DNA of 64,000 bases, taken from assembly GCA_034008185.1 (NCBI GenBank), contig CM067084.1, positions 10,869,385-10,933,384 of the forward strand, in the 5' to 3' direction. Positions 9,547-21,100 of the stretch are shown here, one piece after another. A program made the position numbers and the translations under genes. Position 1 is the first letter of the stretch. Each line of letters starts with the position of its first letter. The notes beneath the pieces are model-generated. The model did not search any database. It saw nothing but the letters and a program-made list of their open reading frames with translations, and was not told where the DNA came from. The stretch comes from Gorsachius magnificus (lineage: Eukaryota; Chordata; Aves; Pelecaniformes; Ardeidae).

Positions 9547-12147
9547 ATGGTTGTGCTATTCCTCTTTGCCTTGCTCTGGATGGTGGAGGGGGCCCTTTGC
9601 CAGCTCCATTACACGGTGCAGGAGGAGCAGGAGCATGGCACGTTCGTGGGGAATATCGCCGAGGACCTGGGCTTGGACATTACAAAACTTTCGGCTCGCC
9701 GCTTCCAGACGGCGCCCAACTCCCGCAGCCCTTACCTGGAGCTCAACCTGGAAACCGGGGTGCTCTACGTGAACGAGAAGATCGACCGGGAGCAGATCTG
9801 CAAGCAGAGCCCCTCCTGCCTGCTGCACCTGGAGGTCTTCCTGGAGAACCCCCTGGAGCTGTTCCGGGTGGAGATCGAGGTGCTGGACATCAACGACAAC
9901 CCCCCCTCCTTCCCGGAGCCCGACCTCACCGTGGAGATCTCGGAGAGCGCCACGCCGGGCACCCGCTTCCCCCTGGAGAGCGCCTTCGACCCCGATGTGG
10001 GCACCAACTCCCTGCGCACCTACGAGATCACCCCCAACAGCTACTTCTCCCTCGACGTGCAGACGCAGGGGGACGGCAACCGCTTCGCCGAGCTGGTGCT
10101 GGACAAGCCCCTGGACCGGGAGCAGCAAGCGGTGCACCGCTACGTGCTGACGGCGGTGGACGGCGGGCAGCCCCAGCAGCGCACCGGCACCGCCCTGCTC
10201 ACCATCAGGGTGCTGGACTCCAACGACAACGTCCCCGCCTTCGAGCAGCCCGTCTACACCGTGTCGCTGCCGGAGAACTCGCCGCCGGGCACCCTGGTGC
10301 TGCAGCTCAACGCCACCGACCCCGACGAGGGCCAAAACGGCGAGGTGATCTACTCCTTCAGCAGCCACATCTCGGCCCGCGCCCGGGAGCTCTTCGGCAT
10401 CGCGCCGCGCACCGGGCGGCTGGAGGTGAGCGGCGAGCTGGACTACGAGGAGAGCAGCGTGTACCAGGTGTACGTGCAAGCCAAGGACCTGGGGCCCAAC
10501 GCCGTGCCGGCGCACTGCAAGGTGCTGGTGCGGGTGCTGGACGCCAACGACAACGCGCCCGAGATCAGCTTCTCCACCGTCAAGGAGGCGGTGAGCGAGG
10601 CGGCGGCGCCGGGCACCGTGGTGGCCCTCTTCAGCGTCTCGGACCGCGACTCGGAGGAGAACGGGCAGGTGCAGTGCGAGCTGCTGCAGGGCGATGCGCC
10701 CTTCCGCCTCAAGAGCTCCTTCAAGAACTACTACACCATCGTCACCGAGGGGCCGCTGGACCGCGAGCAGCCGGGCGGCGACGCCTACACCCTGACCGTG
10801 GTGGCCCGGGACCGCGGCGAGCCGCCGCTGAGCACCAGCAAGTCCATCCAGGTGCGGGTGAGCGACGTGAACGACAACGCGCCGCGCTTCAGCCAGCCCG
10901 TCTACCAGGTCTACGTGAGCGAGAACAACGTGCCCGGCGCCTACATCTACGCCGTCAGCGCCACCGACCGGGACCAGGGCGCCAACGCCCAGCTCGCCTA
11001 CTCCATCCTGGAGAGCCAGATCCAGGGCATGTCCGTCTTCACCTACGTCTCCATCAACTCCGAGAACGGCTTCCTCTACGCCCTCCGCTCCTTCGACTAC
11101 GAGCAGCTCAAGGAGTTCAGCTTCCAGGTGGAGGCCCGCGACGCCGGCGAGGAGCCGCAGCCGCTGGCCGGCAACGCCACCGTCCACATCGTCGTGGTGG
11201 ACCAGAACGACAACGCCCCCGCCATCGTCAGCCCCCTGCCCGGCCGCAACGGCACCCCGGCGCGGGAGGCGCTGCCCCGCGGCGCCGAGCCGGGCTACCT
11301 GGTGAGCCGGGTGGCGGCGGTGGACGCCGACGACGGGGAGAACGCCCGCCTCACCTACAGCATCGTGCGGGGCAACGAGGCCAGCCTCTTCCGCATGGAC
11401 TGGCGCACCGGGGAGCTGCGGACGGCCCGCAGGGTGCCGGCCAAGCGCGACCCCCAGCGCCCCTACGAGCTGGTGATCGAGGTGCGCGACCACGGCCAGC
11501 CGCCGCTCTCCTCCACCGCCGCCATCCAGGTGGTGCTGGTGGACGGCGCGGCCGAGCGGCCCGGCGGCGGCGGCGGCCTGGGCGCGGGGGCGGGCGCGGG
11601 GGGCGGCGGCGGCGGCGGCTCCGGCGAGCATCGCCCCAGCCGCTCCGGGGGGGACACCTCGCTCGACCTCACCCTCATCCTCATCATCGCCCTGGGCTCT
11701 GTCTCCTTCATCTTCCTGCTGGCCATGATCGTCCTGGCCGTGCGCTGCCAGAAGGAGAAGAAGCTCAACATCTACACCTGCCTGGCCAGCGACTGCTGCC
11801 TGGGCTGCTGCTGCTGCTGCCCCTGCTGCAGCCGCCAGGCGCGGGCCCGCAAGAAGAAGCTCAGCAAGTCGGACATCATGCTGGTGCAGAGCTCCAACGT
11901 GCCCAGCAACCCGGCGCAGGTGCCGGTGGAGGAGTCGGGCAGCTTCGGCTCCCACCACCACAACCAGAACTACTGCTACCAGGTCTGCCTCACCCCCGAG
12001 TCCGCCAAGACCGACCTGATGTTCCTCAAGCCCTGCAGCCCCTCCCGCAGCACCGACGCCGAGCACAACCCCTGCGGGGCCATCGTCACCGGCTACGCCG
12101 ACCAGCAGCCCGACATCATCTCCAACGGCAGCATTTTGTCCAGCGAG
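9547..12147 (+). CDS. PCDH10: PCDH10 exon 1 coding part: signal peptide, EC1-EC6, membrane span, proximal tail
   Basis: One uninterrupted coding block of 867 codons, typical of protocadherins, which encode the whole ectodomain in one large exon. It ends on a complete GAG codon followed by the donor gtaagg at 12148, so the junction is phase 0. EC1 begins QLHYTVQEEQEHG right after the predicted signal cleavage. Calcium-binding DxNDNxP motifs close each repeat. The tail after the span has KKLNIYTCLASDCC, then a cysteine cluster (residues 745-761), a basic run RARKKKLSK, and the delta-protocadherin conserved segment around YCYQVCLTPESAKTDLMFLK (about residues 805-830), followed by HNPCGAIVTGY. 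Codons are extremely GC-rich in the third position, which opens long false ORFs in the other frames. The exon lies in its own CpG island. Confidence 0.97.
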
Positions 12148-15100
12148 GTAAGGCCCGGGCGCCCGCCACCCCCCGCGCCCGGCCGTTGGGGGGGCCGTTG
12201 AGGGGCCGTTGAGGGGCCGTTGAGGGGCCGTTGAGGGGCCGTTGGGGCGGCCGTTGAGGGGCCGTTGAGGGGCCGTTGGGGGGGCCGTTGGGGGGGCCGT
12301 TGGGGGGCCGTTGAGGGGCCGTTGAGGGGCCGTTGAGGGGCCGTTGGGGCGGCCGTTGAGGGGCCGTTGGGGCGGCCGTTGAGGGGCCCCGCCGCTGCAC
12401 TGCGGGCTTTCCCGCAGCCCCGCGTCGCTTTCCCGTCGTCTGCCGAAGCTCCCGCCCCTCCTCTCCCAGCGGGAAAAGGCGCTTTGGTTTCCCCGTCGTC
12501 CTGCTTTTCCCTTCAATTCCTCCGGCCGCCGCTTCTCCCCTCCTTGGCCTCTAATATTTGGGAGGCTTCAGCGGCAGGCGAGGGAGAGGGGAGTGAGGGG
12601 CGCCCCCCCGGCCCCCCCGCCTGCGGACGAAGCCGGGCGGCATCGGGGCGCAGAGCTCCGCCCGAGCCGGTAGCTGCAAGCGGGTCGCCTGTGGCTTGGG
12701 GGGGGGGTTACTGCTTTTCCCACAGTCCCGGCAGCTGACAGCAATGAAATGACGTGAGGCGTAATCACAGGGTTTTCTGAAGCAACATTATAAAACTGTG
12801 TTCTCTTCCCTTCCTGAAATCTTTGCATGTGCAAGTAAGGCTTTGGGGGAACCCCCCTCTGGGACTGTGACAATCTCTGCAGTTAGCAGGAATTGTAATT
12901 AATTTGTGAATTAGGGTTTATTAATTTACTTTTCTTTATCTGAACAGCTCTTTATAACCCAAAGCTGAGTTCACAAAGGAAAGCATCAAGAGTTCGGTGA
13001 AATTATATGCAGAGACTTATCGTCCCCTCCTGTTAAACATGCTGCCTATACTGCATTATCTAGTGTGTAGAGAATTTCTATCAAAGCATATGCCGAGCCA
13101 CAATGCTCCCCTCTTAATCATTTTCTACAGGGTTAGATCATACGTGCTCTCAGTACCCCTCTGCCTGTGCACTAAGGAAAACAACGCATTCCGTCTTAAA
13201 ACAAATACTGAAACCTGAATTCTGTTCCAGTCTGGCAAAGGTGGTGTGAATGGTATTTTCTAAAGTGTTAAGTTTTGCAGTAGAACTTCTAATCTTGGCT
13301 TGTAAGATTGACCTTTCCCCAAAATGCCTATAAAACTCTGTCTTTTTAAGGCCTCGGGGGTATCTCGACATATTTTCTTCCTTGGGGTGCAGTAGCTGTA
13401 CTGTCTCCCCCTGTTTTTATGCACTGGAATTAAAAACAGGCTGAAAAGTAGATTACAGTAAGTTTCTTCTCAGACTGAGTAGTACACAACTCTAGAAATA
13501 GTTCTGTTGATTTTTGTGGGAGTCCTTGTGATGCTCGACAGCATGCACTGTGAAAAAACGTGTCAGAATCTCATCCCAAAAAACTCAGGGAAAAATCCCT
13601 CATGCCTTCCCATCTGTGCGAATAAGAGCTGGGTTTTTTTCCCCTTACACCCTAGAAACAGATTGTGGAGGCCTACTTGCAGCTAAACATTGCCATTTAT
13701 AGTGAATCTGGTGAGCTGCTCTGGTATATTTTCTGATGCTGGCTACAGAAATATCAAGAGTTACAATATTTCCCAATATTTTCTTTTTCCTAGACAAAAC
13801 ATCAGCGTGCTGAGCTCAGTTATCTAGTTGACAGACCCCGACGAGTAAACAGGTATGAGCTCCTTGGCCTTGTTTTCCCAACGCATGCTTTAGCGAGTCT
13901 GAATGGGGCGCAGAAATGTGTTTACTGCAGATGCGAAATAGTAGGAAAGCAATGGGAAATGGAATGTGTGTAGAGGTATTAAATAAAACACTGTTGCCTA
14001 AATGAGTTGGAGTTAACGGCTTTTCTGAACTGGTTTCAAAGCCAACTGAAAAGAGAACAAAATCACGTTTTGTGTTGGTCGAAAACGTGCTTTAAATACT
14101 TATGAATACTCACTTCCAGAAAACATTGGCCTCTCTGAGTTAAAATTTAGCTCTCCAGCTTGAAGTAAAGGCTACCGAATTATTTACACCAATTACATGA
14201 AAACCAGGCGGAGTACTAACGCTTACTGTCCGTTTCAGCTAGCCTACCCGGGTCTGAAAATGCCAGGTTTGTTTCTGGTGGCCAGAGCACCTCTGCAGCA
14301 GCAGTGCAGCAGGCAGGAGTGGGTGAATGCAGCACCGTGTTTGGCCATGTGATGGCAGAAGAATGTTTTATGAGTTCCTCTTTCATGTTTTTTTCTAATG
14401 TAAAGATGTTTCTGTGTCTAGTTCTGCATTCCAGGAAGCAGACATAGTAAGCTCTAAGGACAGTGGTCATGGAGACAGTGAGCAAGGAGACAGTGATCAT
14501 GATGCCACTAATCGAGGTCAATCCTCTGGTAAGTCTAATGGAAATAGTAGATCTTAAAGCAGGGAGACTAGAAAGAACAGTTACTTATGGGCACATAATA
14601 GAAGAGTGGCATAAATAATGCGAGCATATTGTATGGGAGGCTGGCTTTCAGTCAGCTTGCTACTACAGCTACCTGGGCAAGGAGGCAATTTCGAACCCCT
14701 TTCATTCACGGGACAGAGTTTATTTTATTCATTTGGTTGGGACGGTTTGGTCTGTTACTCTGCATCATTTGATGTAGCAAAAGTTCCTGCACATTAAACC
14801 AAATTTGTTGGTCCGTTTTATAGTGCATTTTTTTCAACGGCAGATTTGCAGAATTCCAAAGCATTAGGCAATTTTGTTTAGCAGGCACTTCAGCTGGCAT
14901 GGCAGTGTGAAGTGCAGGGGGAGTTCCCAAGGGAAAGAATGAACCCAGTGATTGAATGACAGCCAGACTGTGAGGATTTTTGCTGGGGATCAGTGGAGAC
15001 ACGTTGGGTGCTCTGAATGTGTAATACCTCAGCGTTTTCTGAGGATTGTTTTTTAATTCAAGTTGGGGCACCATATAGTATAAGTGATCTCCATGTTAAT

Positions 15101-18100
15101 AAGGCTATGGTATTCTTAAGTACATTTCTTTCTGTCCTGACAAAGGAAAGAAATGCTTTGAAAGACTATGATTTGAATCACCTTGAAAATACATACATTG
15201 CAGCATTATTCCCGTGTGTACAGCTTGCTGCCTTTGCTCTCACACTGTCAGTTTTCTTCTGAAAGGGACATTTGTTTAGAGCCTATGCATTAGAATTCAT
15301 TCTCACCCTCACACTGCATTTTAGCCACAAATGCCTGTGCTTTCCTCCCCACCACAGTCTCCGAAGGGCTGATATATCTCGATTCAGTACAGTGATTTCT
15401 TTCCCCTTGTTCCCTCTGTGCTCCATCGTGTGTAAGGATTTGCTACAAGCGCGTCATACAGAATGCTTCCAGAGTCTCTCCAGTCGTCCATTTTTTGCCC
15501 CTGACCCCCATCTTAGAAGACAGCAGGACAAGGGACTCCGTACTGTCGTAGCAGTGCTGCCTCACCCGCGTGCTCTGTTAACGTCCTCTATTTTCTTGCT
15601 GCTGTAGTCACTGTGCCCTTAACGATGGGAAACCCAGGCACCAGGGGAAGAGGAGGCTGCTACAGGGCCCCTTTATATTGCTGTGAGTCATTAATATGCA
15701 GACCTAATGAGACTCGAGAAGAGCCAAGAGTCTCCGGAGCTCCCCGCTTCTTGCAGGGCTTCATGCTAAGTGAACAGAGTGTCTATTTTGTGTCTGGGAA
15801 CCTGACAACAAACCAGGTCTTGCCAGAAGTTTACATCTGAACACAGAGCCTCTTTCATTTTTGGCCTATATATGGCGTATGATTTATTGTTGTTTTAAAA
15901 AGCCATGTATTTAGCCTCCCCCCACCCTTTCTTTCGCACTGTTTCTGATGCAGCAATCAGTGCTACTGAGTTATAAAAAGCTCCCTCTCCTCCTGCCCTC
16001 CCTGCATTCCTTTTTTTTTTTTCTTTTACGCATTTTACTGCAGCAGTCATCTCAATGAACATTTCAATCAGCTTAGTCCCTCAACATAATGAACCATAAT
16101 AACCAAACAGGAGAGAAAAGAATAAACATCTGCAGAAGGGGCTGGATTTGACTGATGGTGGGAATATAATCATATAGTTGCACATCAACTGAAAGCTATT
16201 TTCCTTTAGATGCATTCAGTGCTGTTATTGTTGTGCCTCTGCTCTTTATTCTTTCTCTCCATTTTAAAAGTAGTCTATCTCAGATATGAACACTGGAACT
16301 ACTGTCAAACTTGGCACTAGTCCTTAGCTGGGCAAATTCTTCGTTTTCATCATTTCTGTTTTATCAAACTAGGGGAAAAAAAATCTATGCTATACTTTCA
16401 AAATAATTTCAAATCATTTAAGAATCTGATGGGATTTATGAACTTCTGTGTCTTCAGTGGTGATTCCATATGAAGTAATGACAGCTGACAATTAGGTTTG
16501 GTCTACTCACAATTAACAGTTTGAACTGAAACCTCAAATACACAGAACTTCCCATTGGTGCTGTGATTTAAGAATAATGTGCATGCACAATTTTTAAAAT
16601 GCTAATTACAAATAGATACTTAAGTACAAATCTCTGTAGAAACTGCTTTAATCTTCTACACACGTATAATACACTTTTCCTGTAAACTCTGGGCTGAATC
16701 TGCTGCTGTGATGCAAAGAATGTGCCCTTGACCTCAGTGATGACAAGATATTTTGATATAAAAACTTCACTCTTGCTATTAGCTGTTGGTGATGAATTTT
16801 ATGGGGAAAAAAAAAGGAGCATTAATCTTGTTTGATCTTGAATGGCTGGAGGAAATATCTGAGGGAATGCCGTCTCAGTTTTTCAGTCATTCTGGTGCTC
16901 TACAATCAATTCTTTCTAAATTATGGAAGCCAAACACCCTGGTTGATAACATGGCAGAAGTTTGGGCTGTTTTTTTCAAGATGTTACCTGATACCATGCA
17001 GCATCATATTTGTTTTCAAAAGCGTTGTATCTGCATCCAAAAATATTTAGTAGATAATTCACATGGACAAATAAAACTCACTCCCTGCCAGTTTTAGTCA
17101 GCAGCATGTTCTGCTCACAAAAGGTCTTTTTCCTCTTCTGTACATGACTTCTGTTACTGTCACCAGTGAACCGTTCTGTGGCACACAAGTAGCTATTCTG
17201 TAGTAGTCCATTGGTAGCCAAGCTGGCTGTCAAAAGTCATGGTCCATTATTAACTGGGAAGGAAAACATGCAGGATGAAAATCTATCACTGTGTCATAGA
17301 TTTATCCTGCACAATTACTTAGTGAAAATTCTGAACTAAGCTGTTCTATGTATCACAAAATGTTTTATTATGTTTTGAGATAAGATTCTAGTTCACCTCT
17401 TCACAAAATATATTTTCTTAATAGTGACTTAATGATGGTTTCAAATGTGCTGGAATGTGTGTAAGGGATTCATATTGTTCCCATTAAAGCACCACCCGAA
17501 TGCCCCGTGATTATCCACATCCATGAAGTACAAAAGTACTGGCATCTGCATTTAGCAGGGAAAGGCAACTCAAAAGCCTGATTTTCATGGATGGAGTAGT
17601 CAGTCCATTGGCTAGGATAGGAAGCTGAGCTTTTTGGAAAATGACTTTCCAAAAGTGAAGAAGTGCAAGAAGTTTTTGGCAAACAGAGGAGGGGTTTCCC
17701 AAACCAAAGCTGCTATTTGTTGTAGAACAAATGCAACTAATACAACACTACTACCTATTATTAACACACTGTATTTCAATCATGTTCTGTAGGAGTAATT
17801 TCTAAGCATGAGGTTAGTTTATTTCCCATGGTTGATTAAATTCTTGGCCTCCCTTGTGAAATTGCCGACTTGGGTGCCAATTAATACTCTGCGTGTGTGT
17901 ATGTTTAAATTGTATGATTAGACACCTGTCCTGTCAGATTTGGACTCATGCCATCAACTAGCTACTCGGCTTTCTCAAGCCGAACATGCAGAGTCCTTCA
18001 CAACATTACCTTCCTTTCACCTTTTTCACTGAATTGGCATGATGCACTTCAGGAAGGAATATCCAAGATTTGAAGATAAGTAAATGTACTGGCATGTATA

Positions 18101-21100
18101 TACTATAAAATGCATCAGCTTTTTTTGATACTCTCCTCTGTGCGCTACCAGACAATGTGCATCGGTGACCGGTTAAGATGTAAAATTAGGCTTCCTCTAG
18201 TGGGCTTGATGAAGGGAACTTATAGGGGTCTAATAGAAAGGCACAGGGTGAAACATTGCCTCGCACCTTCTCAGTACAGATTAGGTAAACCCCAAGAGGG
18301 TTAGCGTGCATTATTGCAGAAGGGCTATGATATTTCAGTGTTTGTGAGGAGAAGAGTTTGAGAAGTCAGAAGAAGAATTTCAGTGATAAAGGGACAGAGA
18401 AAACCAGTATTCCTTCTGAGCCTATGTAGAGTGACAGCTAAATCCTGTTTTGAAGATCACTTGGGCTAAGAGTCTATCTCGGATAAAGTGAGAGTGAACA
18501 TGAAAATGGCTTAGAAAAGTGCTTTGACTCAAGCTGAGGGCAGTTTCTTTTTCTTTTTTTCTCTTCTTTCCTTGGGCTGCATGCTTAATAATGTTCACAT
18601 CTCAATGGTCCAGATAGGGCTTTGAAGTTGAGATTTGGAATAGCTGAATATTGAAGATGTTTGAGTCTTTATTCATGTTCTCATGCAGATGAAGTCAGTT
18701 TTATCCAAGGCAGCACACCAATTACTTATCAAGAAAGAATGATAACTTCATGAAACAAAGTCCACTTCTTCAGTAGATAAAGTCTTCTACGAAGGAGGTT
18801 AACATCATTATCCTTATTTACCAACACAAAACATAAATCATAGGGAAACGAGTAACTTGCTCAAGGATAATCTAACCAAATGGATAGTTGTTCTGGTAAT
18901 GGAACCCTGACAAGGAGGCCTGGTTCCCTATGTCACACCTATCTTGCATCTAACTAGCTGTTTTAAGAAAAACTACCACAGAAGAAACAGAAAATGCCAT
19001 TTAATTCCAAGTAAGAGCCAAAGTTATGAAAAAAATGACACAAGTTGGGGGGAAAAAAGTCAGTAACAATACTATAAAAATACTTTGTCAACATTTAACT
19101 TGTAATTTTGCTTTTTATTACATCATTTACTCAGTAATACATATGAATGTGTTCACTCATTGCTGTAAAGGCTTCGTGTATGGCTCTTCTCCCTTAATCA
19201 AATTAAGAAAGAATACATTATTTAAAAATGGTTTTAGGCCTAATTTTGGCTTTGATCTGAACTGTCTTTCAAACCAATTAGAATTCATGCACATGGAAAT
19301 TTTGATTTTCTTCTTTTGAAATATGGAAAGGAAGCAAATAGGGAATATGCTTCAGAAATGCAACGCTACCAAGTATCTGATTCAAAGCACCTGAGTTCAG
19401 GAAATGCAGATGCAGATATCAAACTTAATATTTAACTCCTGCCTTAGTTTTTGGTTTCCTTTGAGGGAGGGGTGTTTTCCTTCAAAATCTGCAAAGTTAA
19501 GGCTGTGTGAGAGCTCACATTGCCCACTGGCCTATCTAGTAATAAGACTTGAACAAATAGGAATGAACTAGTGGCCTTTGCCATGAGCTTTTATATGTGT
19601 GCTGCGTTTGAAATAGTGCAATGCTTATCACTTTTCAGCACTTCAGTGCACTACACTATCTATTTGTATCCACAAAGGACATTTGAAATCCATTATTCAG
19701 AGTCACCTTTAAAATCTCAGTTTATCTGCATGCAAGGTCTAATACGATAACTAAACAAAAAATATAAGGCATTTTTCTTTAATGTGGATTTGCAATTATG
19801 ATGGATAGTTTAGTTCTGAAGGATCATATATATAACCAGATTTATGAGGGAGATGAGATGGAAGTGTTATACTGCTGAACATTTCTTTTTGTTATAAATC
19901 AGGAACATGATTCTTGGTGTGCGAAGGAGTTCTGTGCTGAATGTCTTACTTTGTCTAGCACGATATAGCCTGCCTTCTTGGGAAATAGCCAAGAGTACCA
20001 CCACCACCCCCACCCCCCCCAGTTTTTAATGTTTTTCAGTTAGAAACAGAGAATTCTGTACCATGACCCACAGGAAAAAGGTGGAGGAAGAATAGCCAGC
20101 ATTCCTATCATCGTCAGTGTAAATATAAATAGGTGCGCAGGGATTTCAAAATCAGACTGCTAATTTGAATTTATTTTCTGTCAAAATGCTAAACCCAAGG
20201 GCTTGGTTCTGCACCCTTTAAACTCTTAGGAAATGTTGTGACTGATTCAAGTCCGATCAATACCCTGCCCAGGCTTCTCTGAACATTTTGTTCCCATCCT
20301 AAACAAGCATTTACATTCTAGCTGTGTGTTCCAGCAGTGTATACTAAAATTCAGATGTATATGTATATTTTTTTTTCTTTTACAAGTTCTCATCTTCAAG
20401 GGGAGAAAAGTTTGTCATACAAGCTTACGTTTTATATCCCCTACATTCATTACATTGTTTATTCAAAATCCTGATTTATAGTGCCTATAACATCTCTTTT
20501 ATAATAAGCTGTTATATAATACTATTCAGTGCACTGCAGCAGACAAGCAGTATTCAAAAGGGAACTAAAAAAATAATATTTGGATAGAGACATTTTGCAG
20601 TTTAGCAGCTGATGTGAAAACAAAATAGTAAAATGGAGGGTAATTTTCCAGGGGAGATAAAAATCCATGGAGGGAAAAAAAGGGTCTATCTTGGAATATA
20701 TATCTTAAAACAAATATTATTATAATATCTCCCTCCCCACTGACTAAAGAATATGATTTAATATTTGTCCATAAGTTTTTCTTTTTCCTGCTGTCTTTTG
20801 GGAAATGTTGAATGAATATGGTCACTGATACACTGTTAGCAAAATGTAACTGTAATCATTTTCCTATTAAAAGTAGGGTTATTTGTTATTCACATGTAAC
20901 TTTGCTAGGAAGTCTGAAGATTGAAATAACCATTTTGTGCTGTTTGTCACTTAAATCTTCTGAATGGCAATATGTTAGATTAATAAAATGTCTTTTCTTG
21001 CATAAGAGATATTTTTGTGCAGACATTTCAATACATAAGATACACAGACGCACGGTTTTGTAGACATTGTTATATACTAATTTCTTTCTGGGAAGCCTGC

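Noticed and set aside
9444..12212. Plus-strand ORF of 922 codons in another frame over exon 1
   Set aside because: It overlaps the clear cadherin frame and is arginine/glycine/proline low complexity, a shadow of high GC.
9556..12516. Minus-strand ORF of 986 codons opposite PCDH10 exon 1
   Set aside because: It is a shadow of GC-rich third codon positions and of the minisatellite (PLNGPSTAPQR repeats); it has no domains.
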